Below are positions 20,497-32,397 of a stretch of DNA of 64,000 bases, piece after piece. Source of the stretch: Bedellia somnulentella (Eukaryota > Arthropoda > Insecta > Lepidoptera > Bedelliidae). Numbering within the stretch: the stretch's first letter is position 1; every line of letters begins with the position of its first letter. The stretch covers positions 6,379,695-6,443,694 of the forward strand of contig OY755190.1 in NCBI GenBank assembly GCA_963576735.1. The letters are read 5' to 3'. Position numbers and translations under genes: made by a program. Under the pieces are notes generated by a model. It saw nothing but the letters and a program-made list of their open reading frames with translations. It ran no database searches and was not told the origin of the DNA.

Positions 20497-23481
20497 ATGG
20501 ATAATACAACACAAACGATAAAAGACATAGATAGTATGGAGGTGGCTTTCTCTTGTCTATGTGACCCGGAGGATCTTACTAACCAAATAACAATAAATAA
20601 TACGGACTTGACACTTGTTTCCCAGAATGTTAGAAGTATATATCATAATTATGATGATTTTATCACAACTTTATCTAATTTTAGATTTGAAACGGATATA
20701 ATTATTCTTACAGAATGTAGACTAAATAATAACAAACCACTACCACATTTACAAGGATACGACATTTACCATACGACCATTCATCAAAACCAAAACGATG
20801 GCGTAGTTATTTATATTAAGACCACATTAAAACACAAAGTAAAAGAATTAAAACTTACACACGCATCTTGTTTACAAGTTGATACGTTAGACACTTCGAT
20901 TTTGGGTATTTATAGATCCCCATCCAATAAAAATGCAGAATCATTTATTAATTCTTTGCAACAACATATTGCTTCTCTTACAGCTAAAAATCTAGTTATC
21001 TCTGGTGACATAAACATTAATATACGACTTAAAGTTGAGGAACCTACATATGAACGCAATAACCGTATGTTATATTTAAATATGTTATCTGGATTTGGAA
21101 TACTTGCAGGTCATACTATTAAAACAAATGATAAAAACTGTTTAGACCACATGATGATCAAACTGAATAGATCAAAATACCTAGCCTCGATAGCTGTACT
21201 GGAAACAAGTATAACAGATCATAAAACAGTTTTTCTTGTTATTTCTAAAATAAAACACCGTCCTCGTAACTATGCAATTAGGATAAAAACTGATTTCGAA
21301 CATGCTTTACAATGTTTAAAAGACAGCAATATCGAAGAATTACTGTACTCTGAAAACCCGGATATTATTATTGAACGCCTAATGCATAAAATCACCTCCA
21401 GTCTTGAAGAAAGTACCACTACCAGCAAAGTACCTCGTTGTAAAAGAATTATTAAGCCCTGGATTACTCCTGGTATACTTAAATGTATAAATAACCGAAA
21501 TAAACTACAAAAAAAATTCAAAAAAAATCCTGAAAGTGACATAAATAGAATAACTTATACAAGATATAGAAACTACTGCAATAACTTAATTAAAAAAATA
21601 AAAAGAACCTTTGAAAGAGATCTACTGTTAAAATCGTTAAACAATAATAAAACCCTGTGGAAATCAATTAAAAGTATTACATACACTAGCGAAATCAATA
21701 AACAACCGTCTGAACTACTAAATATAAAATCATCAAACAATGAATCAGTTAATTGCGTAAACAAACATTTTGCAAATGTAGGTAAAACATTAGCCGAAAA
21801 ATTTAATAATAATAAAACTGATGCGCAGCTTGCCGATAGCCTAAATAACATTCCACTCCAATCTAATAGCTTAGTATTAATGCCAACGAATTGTGAGGAA
21901 GTTAATAGTGTGCTAATGAACCTCAAAACCGAGAGCGCACCTGGATGGGATAAAATACCCATATCTTTCTTAAAGCTGGCAAAGACTGAATTAGTCCCAA
22001 TCTTAACACATTTTACAAATGTATGCTTCTCAAAAGGTGTCTTTCCACGCTCATTAAAGAAGTCCATTATTACGCCAGTGCATAAGAAGGGCGACAGGGA
22101 CGATGTCAGTAATTACCGCCCTATATCTGTCTTACCTGCCATCTCCAAACTGGTAGAGAAGTTAATAAATATAAGATTATTAAACTATTTGTACAAATAT
22201 GAAATTCTCTCTCCTAACCAATTTGGCTTCAGGCGTAATAAGTCAACTGATGACGCAGTAATAGGATTGAGTACCTTGGTGTCGCAGTCACTTGACAAGG
22301 GAGAAAAATGTATCTCGGTATTCCTTGATTTGAAAAATGCCTTCGATACCGTCTCTGTCCCCATTCTTGTACGTAAACTGGAAAGACTAGGAGTAAGGGG
22401 AATAGCACTTGATCTACTTAAAGACTATGTTAGTAATAGACAACAAGCAGTAAAAATAAACAATATTATTAGTGATTTTCAAGAAATAACATACGGTGTG
22501 CCCCAGGGTAGTGTTCTAGGCCCCACACTTTTTCTGACCTATATCAATGACATGTGTAATAAGAATATTAAAAATGGAAAAATATTTACATATGCAGATG
22601 ACACAGCAATTGTTTTTACTGGCTCCACATGGAGCGAAGTTCAATCTAATACAGAAAGAGGACTGAGGGAGGTGGCACGATGGCTAAGTGATAACCTTTT
22701 AACACTCAACACTTTAAAATCCAACTACATTTGTTTTGGCATTGATAAAAGAAACCAACCCGGTGACGATTTTCATATAATAATACACAATTGTGTCAGA
22801 GATCCCACAATTTCTAACACATCATGTAATTGTTCTAGAATTGAAAGAGTGAAAGAAGTCAAATACTTGGGTGTTGTGTTGGACCAGAGGTTATCCTGGT
22901 ATTCTCATCTAGAGCATGTCATTAACAGGGTAAGGAAACTATCCTGGGTATTCAAGTCATTGCGTTACGTGGTACCTAGAGTACATGATTCCACAAATAA
23001 CATCTTGAATTATATTTACACTTCCCTGGTGCAATCTGTGTTGGTGTATTGCATAACAGTTTGGGGTGGTTGTACCAAAACGTATCTAATAGACTTGGAG
23101 AGAGCGCAGAGATCTTTAATTAAAATAATGTATTTTAAAACTAGTATGTTCTCTACCACATCTCTTTATAAGGAATGCGAACTTCTCTCAATAAGGCAAT
23201 TATATATCTTAACTTGTTGCCTAAAAAAGCATAAATCAATAGATTATAATGAATCAAACAATTCTCGTAGAAGGAAAGATATTGTTGTAACTATCCCTAG
23301 AACGAAAACCAGCTTTGCACAAAGGCAATATTACGTAAGATCATCAATGTTATACAATAGGATTAATAGAGAGCTAAACATTTATGATAAACTATATTAT
23401 GAATCCAAAGTGACTATAACTAAATGGCTTAAACTAAAAACTTATAATGAAACAGAGGCTATACTAGAAATAATAACTTAA
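20497..23481 (+). CDS. LINE ORF2: APE endonuclease and reverse transcriptase
   Basis: 994 residues. The endonuclease domain spans about 38-250: N44 in QNVRSI, E73 in LTEC, Y139-R140 in GIYRSP, D171/N173 in SGDININ, and D241-H242 in the final TDH (usually SDH). The reverse transcriptase spans about 470-810: FGFRRNKST near 576, catalytic D611 in [15 protein letters not shown] at 667-671, YADD at 699-702, and KYLGVVLD near 789. A C-terminal region with [10 protein letters not shown] follows, as in other CR1/Jockey proteins. No RNase H is seen. The product should nick chromosomal DNA and reverse transcribe LINE RNA at the nick. The frame is open throughout; activity is inferred, not shown. Confidence 0.95.
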   Translation: MDNTTQTIKDIDSMEVAFSCLCDPEDLTNQITINNTDLTLVSQNVRSIYHNYDDFITTLSNFRFETDIIILTECRLNNNKPLPHLQGYDIYHTTIHQNQNDGVVIYIKTTLKHKVKELKLTHASCLQVDTLDTSILGIYRSPSNKNAESFINSLQQHIASLTAKNLVISGDININIRLKVEEPTYERNNRMLYLNMLSGFGILAGHTIKTNDKNCLDHMMIKLNRSKYLASIAVLETSITDHKTVFLVISKIKHRPRNYAIRIKTDFEHALQCLKDSNIEELLYSENPDIIIERLMHKITSSLEESTTTSKVPRCKRIIKPWITPGILKCINNRNKLQKKFKKNPESDINRITYTRYRNYCNNLIKKIKRTFERDLLLKSLNNNKTLWKSIKSITYTSEINKQPSELLNIKSSNNESVNCVNKHFANVGKTLAEKFNNNKTDAQLADSLNNIPLQSNSLVLMPTNCEEVNSVLMNLKTESAPGWDKIPISFLKLAKTELVPILTHFTNVCFSKGVFPRSLKKSIITPVHKKGDRDDVSNYRPISVLPAISKLVEKLINIRLLNYLYKYEILSPNQFGFRRNKSTDDAVIGLSTLVSQSLDKGEKCISVFLDLKNAFDTVSVPILVRKLERLGVRGIALDLLKDYVSNRQQAVKINNIISDFQEITYGVPQGSVLGPTLFLTYINDMCNKNIKNGKIFTYADDTAIVFTGSTWSEVQSNTERGLREVARWLSDNLLTLNTLKSNYICFGIDKRNQPGDDFHIIIHNCVRDPTISNTSCNCSRIERVKEVKYLGVVLDQRLSWYSHLEHVINRVRKLSWVFKSLRYVVPRVHDSTNNILNYIYTSLVQSVLVYCITVWGGCTKTYLIDLERAQRSLIKIMYFKTSMFSTTSLYKECELLSIRQLYILTCCLKKHKSIDYNESNNSRRRKDIVVTIPRTKTSFAQRQYYVRSSMLYNRINRELNIYDKLYYESKVTITKWLKLKTYNETEAILEIIT

Positions 23482-23952
23482 ATATGAATACTTTATGAAT
23501 ATATAACACACGCACGCGCACACACACACACACACACACGCCCACACACACGCACATACACGCCCACACACACGCACATACACATGAACACACATGCATA
23601 CACTCAAACACACATATACACACACACACTTACAATCGTTTGTTACCTACCTTTATATAATATAATAATAGTGGCTTTCTGTATTAACTAACCTAGGCAT
23701 AAGGAAGATAAAATAATTTAATTTAATTTTAGTTTTGATTGTGATTTTGATTTTAATTTTAATTTTAATTTTAATTTAAGTTATGTAATGATTTTTCATT
23801 TTAATTATTTTCTTTCTTTCATGTATTCTATTGACGAGCGGGGTTTTCTAACACAGGCTTTAAGCTTAAAAGAAGACCCCAACCAATTGTTTACAAACAC
23901 TTGTTTTTATCAAATAAAGAAATTTTGATTTTGATTTTGATTTTTGATTTTT
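23482..23952 (+). other. LINE 3' untranslated region and (TTTTGA)n tail
   Basis: Includes a compound (CA)n microsatellite at about 23500-23635, a TTTTAATTTTAATTT run near 23750-23780, AATAAA at 23913-23918 and a terminal (TTTTGA)n tail. The short repeat tail replaces poly(A), as is common in the CR1 group. Confidence 0.8.
23500..23635 (+). repeat. Compound (CA)n microsatellite
   Basis: Imperfect CACACA runs broken by CGCC, CATA and ACAT words inside the LINE 3' region. Copies of this LINE would spread such microsatellites. Confidence 0.85.
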
Positions 23953-24608
23953 CTTGTGGGAAAATTGGAAGAACATAGGATTTTTCGAATTCTGATCTGT
24001 TCTAGGGTTGAGTTTTAGGCCGCACTTAAGCCGGTCTATGATCATTTTTGGTATGTGTTGTTATCGCATTATCAATACACCGTAATTTGTTATCTCATAG
24101 TTTAAATGTAATTTAATGCCAGGGAAGGTTAACTCCATCTTAGCCTTAAATAAGATTTTCTTCTGTATAAAAAAACAAGTGAGTGGGAGTTCCTACTTAT
24201 TATTTTAGTACATAAAAATTATTATTTTTTATCATTACATCTAACAAAGAATGTCTGCCTACTACCTTAACTAGGTCTGGATAAAAAAACATAACTGATC
24301 ATGACCGACCTGGCTTCCAGTAAAATTTGATAACTATAGTGCGTAGGACATTTATGGGTTGTGAAGCCTGGTATTTTAGTCCAACAAAGAAATCTAGACG
24401 TAATTAAAAGTCAGTACACGTTGTCACCAAACTTAACCAAGAATTGACATTAAAAAGTAAAAACTTTATTTAGCCCCTTAATGATACAACATTTTCAAAC
24501 AAATTACATATGTAATGAAATGATGATTTGGCATATGTACTAGAGTTTAAACTCTAATACACGCTGTTTTTTATTCGGGAGCCTGGTAACTTAACTTAAA
24601 AAGTAAAT
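23953..24608. other. Unrecognised sequence
   Basis: A+T-rich DNA downstream of the LINE tail with no recognised gene or repeat. Confidence 0.45.
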
Positions 24609-24812
24609 TAACATACATATAATGATAAATTCCTCAGCCACTTTTGGAAGTTGATTGGGGAAAAGATGATAATAATAAACGTTTTCGGTGACGGTTCTCC
24701 AACCACATCGCCTAAAAATCACTTAAAAAGCCCCTATACCCTTAGTCGCCTCTTACGATCACCAACGGATAGAAATAGGGTAATGTAATTCTAAGCAGAC
24801 ACTACACGGCAA
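24609..24812 (-). mobile_element. Family X copy, minus strand
   Basis: From ACATACATATAATG through TTAGTCGCCTCTTACGATCA to CACTACACGGCA. The segment between the tail and TTCCTCAGCC (the TACCCC/GGGA block) is deleted. Confidence 0.7.
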
Positions 24813-24837
24813 TTAAATTAACACTTGTAAACATTTT

Positions 24838-25000
24838 CATTGTCCGAAGTGAGAAGAATAAAAGAGCATGTATGAGAAGAATAATGAGTGTAAGGGAAGC
24901 AAGAGAGGTTTGTCAGGATCGTACTAAGTGGAGATCGATAGTCTCTGCCTACCCCAATGGGAATAATGGGCGTGAGTATCAGTAAGTAAGTAATCATTTT
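24838..25000 (+). mobile_element. RTE-like LINE 3' fragment
   Basis: GTCCGAAGTGAGAAGAATAA, AGAGAGGTTTGTCAGGATCG and GATAGTCTCTGCCTACCCCA lead to GGCGTGAGTATCAGTAAGTA. The tail is (AGTA)n-like rather than (TATG)n, as in 52648-52795. Confidence 0.7.
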
Positions 25001-25519
25001 CAAATCGGTCTCATGTAACTGTTTCCTGCTACTTGTTTCAATTTCTTGGCTAGTCTAAAGGTACCTATAGATGCTAAAATAATATCAATCTCTAATACAA
25101 AACCACCTCAAGATTTTAAAGAATAAATAAGAATGTTCAACAAGTACAAATAACAGAAGTAACTGAACCATTGCCACTTGAAAACCGATAGATAACATCA
25201 AAAAGTTACATTGACTATGTTTTAATTACAACGAACAAACCAACCGAATTACACTGTCGAATGTAATCGATACTCTAGAATCGAATGTCGATGGAATCGT
25301 CAACACTAATCGAGTTTAAAACAACACGACAAGGCAGGTAATCGAGAAACCGATACTATTTTTTAATAGATAAAAAAGGCTTTCGAAGGGTTCACTTGGC
25401 TTCACTAGTTTAAGGTAAATAGGGTATCCTTGTACTATTTACACTTTGTTTCCGCCATCTTGCCATAATTACATAGTTTTCAACTGTCCAACTCTATAGG
25501 AAGTGAGTTTCACGACTAA
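25001..25519. other. Unrecognised sequence
   Basis: No gene or repeat family recognised. TCGAATGTAATCGA-type words recur a few times around 25255-25320 without forming an array. Confidence 0.4.
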
Positions 25520-25656
25520 CGCCCGATTTCTTAATTGAGTATTCAAGCTGAGAACGACTTAAGTATCGTTTTGTCTCATTCAGTTGTTAACATTTCAATG
25601 CACAGAACGATACTTAAGTTGTTCTCAGCTGGAATACTCAATTCAGAAATCGGGCG
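25520..25656. mobile_element. MITE P, copy 3
   Basis: 137 bp with the same termini as 14173-14309, flanked by TAA on both sides. The left arm reads AAGTATCG and the right arm the same inverted, giving an almost complete foldback. Confidence 0.85.
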
Positions 25657-25859
25657 TAAGTCTCACAAACACTTTGAAAAGAAAGAAAAGAATTTTTTTA
25701 TTTAGCACGAATATACAGTATTCAATGACATAATTTAAAGAATTACAATTAAGATATTAAAGTCAGTAACTTTTAGAATCAAACAAAATTGATTAGAAAC
25801 ACTCTTAATAGCAAATCAGATTTAAAATATTGACAGAAATAATGTGACTGTTTTACAAA

Positions 25860-26103
25860 TACATATATACTCACGGCTATAAATCCCTAAAAGGGGTAGC
25901 CAGAACTGAAAAAAATAGAAATTTCTCAGCCACTTTTGGAAGTTGAGTGGGGAAAAGATGGTAGAATAAAGGTTGTTGGTGATGGGTCTCCAACCGCATC
26001 GCCCAAAAATCCCTTAAAAGCACCAATACCGTTAGTCGCCTCTTACGTACACCCACCGGAAGAAATGGGGTAGTGCTATTCTAAGCCGACACTACACAGT
26101 TTA
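25860..26103 (-). mobile_element. Family X, full length, minus strand
   Basis: Runs from ACATATATACTCACGGCTAT through CGTTAGTCGCCTCTTACGTA to GCCGACACTACACAG. All family blocks are present with few changes. Confidence 0.8.
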
Positions 26104-26639
26104 TACTACGGGGCGATATTTTATCATTTCCGAAAATTTTCTTGACGTAGAACACACACTTAGTTATGCGTAATGTACGGAACATGAAATATTAATAGCT
26201 AGTTTTAGATATTCGCAAAGTAACCCCAAATTCAAAGAAAATATTAATTTATTATTCATATGCCAGGTAAAAGATACGTTCATCTAGCCAGCGGCAATCT
26301 TAAACTGTATCAGTACGTAATAAAGTCTATTTTCAATTAGTTTGTCGTGGGATAGAAACCATAATAGATTTTTGTTGAGATAATACCCGTCTCATGTGTT
26401 TGTTGAGTGATAATGTCTCACGATTTAGCGATTTCGTGTGAGCTTATAGAAACGAATAATTTTTTATAAGTGCTATAGTGTGCTTTATATTTTACCTATT
26501 AGTCTCTGCCATCCAGTATTATTTTATCTAAATAAGATGTTTTAACCTTAATTAATTACACATGAATAATTTTATTTGTACGAATAAATTGAATTTTGCA
26601 AATAGTAGCTTTTATAGTATCTTTCTACTTTTACTAAGG

Positions 26640-27020
26640 TTATGTGATTGTCTGAGGAATGATGTAATTCGTGAAAGGTGTGGTGTAAAAGATGATATTG
26701 TAAGGAAGATAGAAAAAGGAATGTTGAGATGGTTTGGGCACATAGAGAGGATGGATGACAGTAAAGTGGTGAAACAGATCTATAGAGCCAATGTGGAAGG
26801 TAATGTTAGTAGAGGACGACCTCGGAGGACACATTTAGATCAAATAGAAAATGTGCTCAAAAAGGCAGGTGTAGTAGAAGTACGAAGAATAAAAGAGCAT
26901 GTATGAAAAGATTGATGGATGTGAATGAAGCTAGAGAGGTTTGCCAGGATCGTACAAAGTGGCGATCGATAGTCTCTGCCTACCCCAATGGGAACTAACG
27001 GCGTGAGAATATGTATGTAT
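26640..27020 (+). pseudogene. RTE-like LINE ORF C-terminus and 3' end
   Basis: The frame ending at 26906 encodes about 88 residues of family sequence: CGVKDDIVRKIEKGMLRWFG, then HIERM and RGRPRRTHLDQIENVLKKAG. The LRWFGH...RGRPRRT signature is known from the far C-terminus of RTE-like LINE proteins. About 110 bases of 3' untranslated sequence follow, ending in GGCGTGAGAATATG and (TATG)n. The endonuclease and reverse transcriptase are missing, as in a typical 5'-truncated insertion, and the first 26 codons of the open frame are flanking DNA. This is the longest copy of the LINE in the window. Confidence 0.75.
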
Positions 27021-27139
27021 TTATGTATTACTAACAGTTATAGTGCCAACAGGATATAGCCAGGGCTTCGAACTGTGTCGTTGGTGTTGGATTATCTACC
27101 ACATTGTCTTTAAAAGAGCAGATTTTATAAGAAAGTTAT

Positions 27140-27215
27140 AATGAAAGTGGTAATATTATAATATTAGTGTCGGCTAGAATAGCTCTATTACATTACTTCT
27201 TGTGGGCGTCGTAAG
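27140..27215 (+). mobile_element. Family X 5' fragment
   Basis: TTAGTGTCGGCTAGAATAGC and TTCTTGTGGGCGTCGTAAGA match the first 70 bases of X; the rest is absent. Confidence 0.45.
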
Positions 27216-27219
27216 ACAA

Positions 27220-29171
27220 TATACAGATTAAAACTTACTACATTATAAGTTGTCTTTAAAATAAATATTTTCCGTTAAGAGAGTAGAAATGAAAAAGAAT
27301 TTTGAAAAAAACAGATGGATGAACGTAGAGGAGATAAAACTATGACTTCTAATTTCAGTAAAAGACGACCACAGAGACTTTAAGATCCATAAGGATATTG
27401 CTTTTTTTGATAACGATATTTTTTATTATTAAAATGGATGAAACGATGACTGAATATATGCCTAAGCCGAGAAGGTTTGCCTACTTAAAGTGTTTCAAAT
27501 TAAATATTGATAAAATATTGACAAAGCAAATTTAACCATGTCACCAATCATAAAAAGGTTACAATAGATAAAGGAAGAAATAAGGATGGAATATAAAAAA
27601 GTGTTCTGTAAGCATTATGATTTCCCACCAAAATCAACTAGCCAATAGCAACGCAGTACCTAAATAAACAACAACATATAGGTGTCAAAATTAACACCTA
27701 TCTTTTCAGACTAAAACCAACCCTAAATCCTTCTCACAGGTTCCTGAATCGCTAATCAAGACTGTCGTTTTGAATTTCGAATTCTATTACTTCAGTCATA
27801 AAGATCAATAGCATTCATATTTTCTTGTTAGTCTTGTAGGCGTGAAGTTTCACACCTTCCGAGTCAAACTAAATAGAGTTCTATGTGAAGCTTCGAAAGT
27901 TTTAAATTGTTAGTTGTCGGTTATGACGTTTTGGAGTTGAAGTGTAAAATGGTGTTGGGTTTCTCGCCTCGGGTGTGAAGGGTCGCGGTCCTGTATTCTG
28001 ATTGGTCAGTTATCCCTTCGTTTCATTCGTTACGTGTTGATTAATGTGATACTTACTATGGTTTTGTTGTTGATAAAGTTACACAAGGGAAACCGCGCTG
28101 GGAAAATTGTTATTCAACTTAATATTCAATTTGTTAGGATTTTATGGACGATGTTATTTAAAATAAAGCAAAAAAGAGTGTTTTAGTTTATTTACGTTCA
28201 TTAATAGCAAGAACAAAAAAAACTAAAGTTTTTTTTAATTTAAATATCTTTGTAATTTATATTACCTTCTGTTTATGACAACGATAAAAAAACGAAACAA
28301 AATTAGAACGCAAGAGTCATTGCGGTTAATCAATAATCACGTCCTTTGACTCGGAACGAATTTATATCGTAGTCGCCGTACTTTATAACAATATATGTTC
28401 ATCCACAAAATATAAAGACTAAAAGCTCAAATAAAATACTCAAGCAAAAGAACTCTTTCAAATTCAAATACTGCAAACACTTAATACCAAAAAGACAAAC
28501 TAGTCTTTGGTTTCCACAAAAAAAAAACAACAAGTGATTTGTCTTCCAAATTCGAATAGTGCCAACGTTTCTCAGAAGTGGCGTAATGTATAGCGAACGA
28601 ACACGTCGCGTACTAGACTACATACTTACATCTTTACATCTTCCGTCACGACATCCGACTTCGTAGATGCTATGGCGATTGTGTATGACACCCTGATTCG
28701 ATGAGTTTTGTCTATGGAGTAGAGAAAGTTTTGGTTTGAGATGTTAGAATTAAGTTGTTTTGATGTAAGAGGTGAAGAAGTGGTATGTTTTGTGTTTTTT
28801 AATATGGATAAATTTAAATGACTACGAATTTTGAGTAGCATTTTACTATTTAGGTTTTCTTAAATCGAGCTTTTTATGTTAGGTATATTTAATTAAAGTA
28901 CAGAAGCTAATTTTAACATACACTTAAATTACAATAGTCATTTGTAACACATGGATCCGTTATTTTTGTAATTATGAATCCCGAAATATCAATGAGAATT
29001 GAATTAATAATAAGTTTTCTGTTAAAAATACATCCCAAATCAAACAAAATTCGTCATCTTATAAAATTCTCCAAAGTCTTAAACTCAAAACTAGCAGTAT
29101 TCTCAACCAAAATTAACTAGCAAACGTACGTTTTCAAACGCGCAACCGCGAATAGAGCTATGCTACCAAGA
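27220..29171. other. Unrecognised sequence
   Basis: About 2 kb free of recognised repeats. A GC-richer stretch at 27930-28020 has a CTGATTGGTC (CCAAT-type) word. No supported exon was found. Confidence 0.4.
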
Positions 29172-29274
29172 AACCTACAAATAGCGTGTTTTCTCGCAGC
29201 AAGCGTGACCGGTGTCCGTGACGCGTGACGTCACCACGCATTACTGTCAGGCGTGACACGAAGCGTGCCATTGC
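29172..29274. repeat. Duplicated conserved core, copy 1
   Basis: A 103-bp block containing TACAAATAGCG, ACCGGTGTCCGTGACG, the palindrome TGACGTCA within GCGTGACGTCACCACGC, and GTCAGGCGTGACACGAAGCG. It matches 29384-29486 at 92 of 103 positions. The function is unknown; the density of GTGAC/GTCAC words suggests a protein-binding segment. Confidence 0.7.
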
Positions 29275-29383
29275 CGAACTTCTATCTTGTGTGTATTATT
29301 TTGAGTGCAAATTGATGAGTAGGTAGCGGTAGTGCTTATCAATGATATATTCTTTTCTAACTTAATTACGCAAAAAATCAACC

Positions 29384-29486
29384 AATCTATAAATAGCGCG
29401 TTTTCTTGTAGCAAGCGTTACCGGTGTCCGTGACGTGTGAGGTCGCTACGCATTACTGTCAGGCGTGACACCAAGCGTGCCATTGC
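29384..29486. repeat. Duplicated conserved core, copy 2
   Basis: Offset by 212 bp from copy 1. Here the TATA-like word is perfect (TATAAATAG at 29388-29396) but the TGACGTCA palindrome is broken. The 110 bp after each core is only loosely similar, so the whole 212 bp was duplicated and the cores have changed less. Confidence 0.7.
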
Positions 29487-30767
29487 TAAACTTATAGTTT
29501 ATGCGTATTGTTTGCTATGTAAATAGATAAGTTAGTCCTTGATCTCTCCAAATCTAAATTAATCTACCTTTTTATTTAGTTATACTTGTTGTAGTAAGTA
29601 GCATTAACTTTAATACCAAGAAAGATTGATCAGAATTAAAAATCATTTTGGTTTCTTGCTTTCATCATAGTTAAGTATATGAAGAGAAGAAGTTAGGGAA
29701 AATGTAATAGATTTCTTACCGATGAGACATTATTATCATTATAGGTATAACTTCGTCTATAAATAGACACCTATATGGTGTGGTCTTACAATAAACAATA
29801 CCAATATGTTAAAATAACACCGTTAATAGCCACATTACAATTACATTTATAAAAATAACGTCCATTAAAACAAACAATTTCTGCCACATACATCAACTCC
29901 GAACCAATATCGAAAGTGTCCAATCACTTCCACGCGTAACATAAAATCAAATGAAATCGCAAATAACACGATTACAATAAGGAAATCAACATACGCGCGT
30001 CCGAGCGCAATAAATCTTACCAAAACTATTCATATTCACAACCGTCAATATCTCAAACGTCTTAGCCAATCTAATCTCGGAAATTCCATTTGGTAACTCA
30101 TAACGTGTGGCTATCCCATCGGTAAGTCACGCCAAACGCCGATGGTCTCCAGATAAAGGGGCTCTGCACAAAGGAAAATGACGATTTGCCACCCAACCCT
30201 CTTTCCGCCCGGCGGGGGTAAGGGGGTAAGCAGGCCGGGATCAATTTCAGCCCACGACGGCTTGCGTGGCAGAATAATCGCCTTACCCGGCTGTGTCGTT
30301 ATGTGGGCAGTGCTTGAGATAGAACAGACTCAACGTTACGTACACTCGGATACAAAGATTTGGAACTTCGGACTTGTATTTATATACAGTTTAAGTTAGG
30401 ATTATACTTTCATTACTGTGGCTTAAAGTTTATCTATTGAACTCATGCTGAATTTTATCTAATTGCTGCCGAGTAACACCTTTTAAATACTTAATCATAT
30501 GGCTGTATTTCATGAACCGTGATCATTAAACACTTGAAGTTTTTAAAGTAATTATTTCAGGTAAATATTTAGGAGGGTTAATAGTCAACAAATGTGGCTT
30601 TGCAAATCTTTGTTCTATATTGTTGTCTATATTGATGATAGCAACAGGTGTAGTTTAAAACTGCTTCCGATTTTATTTAGTGCAGTTAGTCTAAATTACT
30701 TAGGGAATATGACTGATCAAGAAATTATTACCATTAGAAAACTTAGACGAAGACGGAGGTCTTAGCT
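29487..30767. other. Unrecognised sequence with a GC-rich patch
   Basis: 30100-30310 is GC-rich (CCGCCCGGCGGGGGTAAGGG); its open frame has no known domain. Nothing else was recognised. Confidence 0.4.
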
Positions 30768-31000
30768 GCTTAGTGTCGGTTTAGAATAGCACTACCCCCT
30801 TTCTTCCCGTGGGTGTACGTAAGAGGCGACTAAGGGTTTTGGCGCTTCGAATGGATCTTAGGGCGACGCGGTTGTAGACCCATCAACAACAACCTTTATT
30901 TTACCATCTGTTCCCCACTAAAAAGTCGCTGAGGAATTTCTAATTCCTTAGCTCTGGCTACCCCTTCCAGGGATTTATAGCCGTGAGTATATGTATGTAA
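30768..31000 (+). mobile_element. Family X, full length
   Basis: From AGCTGCTTAGTGTCGG through GTGGGTGTACGTAAGAGGCG to GCCGTGAGTATATGTATGTA. All blocks are present, apart from a short deletion just before AAAAGTCGCTGAGG. Confidence 0.75.
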
Positions 31001-31339
31001 CTTGTATTGTAATGTACTGTTGCGTCTTATTTTCAAGCAATCAAGGTAATACGACAGCTGCGCCTACTTACGTAATTGCTTAAACTTTAAGTTAGTTACT
31101 TGTACATCTTCACGTCAATCACTTCAAGGGATAAGTATTAAGTTCTCTATAATACTGTCTTGCTTACAATTTTGGGTTGTTTAATTAGGTGTATTGTATT
31201 CACAAATTTAGGTACGTTAATTTGTCTTATATTGTATAATAATTACGCTATGATATAAATTTATCTTTTCAAACGTAGTATTTTATTCTACCCATTTATG
31301 GTACATCGTTTTCTTCAAAATATTGATTTCTGCCTCTGC
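31001..31339. other. Unrecognised sequence
   Basis: No recognised content between two X copies of opposite orientation. Confidence 0.4.
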
Positions 31340-31583
31340 ATATACTCGCGTCCATTAATATCAAAAAGGGATAGCCAGAGCTTCAGAGCTAGAAACTCCT
31401 CAGACATCTGAAACGCCTCACATTTGGAAGTTGATAGGGGAGAAGATGGAAGAAATAAAGTAACGTAGGTGATGGGTCTCCAACCGCAACGCCCAAAAAC
31501 CACTTATTAAAGTCCCATACCGTTAGTCAAAAAAAGGCCTCTTACGACACCCGTGGGACATTCTAAGCCAGCACTACACGGCA
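31340..31583 (-). mobile_element. Family X copy, minus strand
   Basis: TATACTCGCGTCCATTAATA, TTTGGAAGTTGATAGGGGAG, GATGGGTCTCCAACCGCAAC and TAAGCCAGCACTACACGGCA in order. A small internal duplication near TCAGACATCTGAAACG and an inserted AAAAAAAGG inside the TTAGTC...CCTCTTAC block are peculiar to this copy. Confidence 0.7.
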
Positions 31584-31725
31584 ACTACTTAGCCTTTGTA
31601 ATTTTTCATTATACCTCCATATTTAAGTTATTCATTGATCTAATAAAGTCAGCATTCAGTAAATTGAAAGGTATACTTAAAATTATTAAATAAAGTTTTA
31701 TGATTAGTCTTCTGAATTATTAAAT

Positions 31726-31809
31726 AGCGACGGGGGCGTATACCCGAGGTCGCGGATTCGAATCCCGCTTGTGTCGAAATTTTTCTTTCCTTTATTTATT
31801 CTTTATTTA
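31726..31809 (+). repeat. tRNA-like family T unit, split by Helitron 1
   Basis: GCGACGGGGGCGTATACCCG, the B box GATTCGAATCC and TGTCGAAATTTTTCTTTCC match the unit at 52190-52290. The unit's downstream flank (AGTAATAATCCCCACATGAG) resumes right after the Helitron at about 33929, so Helitron 1 sits inside this repeat. Confidence 0.65.
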
Positions 31810-32397
31810 TCTATACTAATATTATAAAGCTGAAGAGTTTGTTTGTTTGAACGCTAGGATCTCAGGAACTACCCAATCAAATTGAAAAATTCTTTTTGTG
31901 TTGGATAGTCCATTTATTGAGGAAGGTTTTAGGGTATATATCATCACGCTGCAACCAACAGGAGCAAACTATCAGCGAATAATGTTGCAAAAACGGGGAT
32001 AATTATTCATACTAAGGCTTCCGTTGTGTGCGCTGCGTAAACGGTTTAAGTTACCCAAAAAAAAGTATTAAAGAATTATTTCTCTTTAAATGATCTAAAA
32101 AAATGCCCGCGACAGTATATGTCTAACTTTTAAGTTTCACTTACTATAACCATTTTTATGGTAAATAAATTTGGTCGAATTTAATGCATAATTGCCATAA
32201 TGTTTTATCAACATAATATTAATCTTTATTCAAATAAATATGTTGTTGATTGAGAGTATTTAATTGAGAACAAAATTGTCCTTGACATCACTTAATTTAA
32301 ATAAACATCTTAGAAGATAATAAAATTTTTAAATTACTCCGTAACAAAATTTACACGCGTGCATGAAGCGCAAGACAAGACGCTGCGCTGGCCGGCG

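Larger units (their letters stand above)
18957..23952 (+). mobile_element. CR1/Jockey-type LINE with both ORFs intact
   Basis: A two-ORF non-LTR retrotransposon of about 5 kb. ORF1 (18957-20102) is an RNA-binding type protein. ORF2 (20497-23481) carries an APE-type endonuclease and a reverse transcriptase. It is followed by a 3' region with a (CA)n tract, an AATAAA signal and a (TTTTGA)n tail. Neither ORF has a stop or frameshift, and every core catalytic motif I looked for is present. The 394-bp gap between ORFs is long for this group. The clade (CR1, Daphne or Jockey) is an inference from the PHD-like ORF1 and the microsatellite-like tail. Confidence 0.9.

Noticed and set aside
21270..22067. 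Minus-strand frames opposite LINE ORF2
   Set aside because: Shadows of the endonuclease/RT reading frame.
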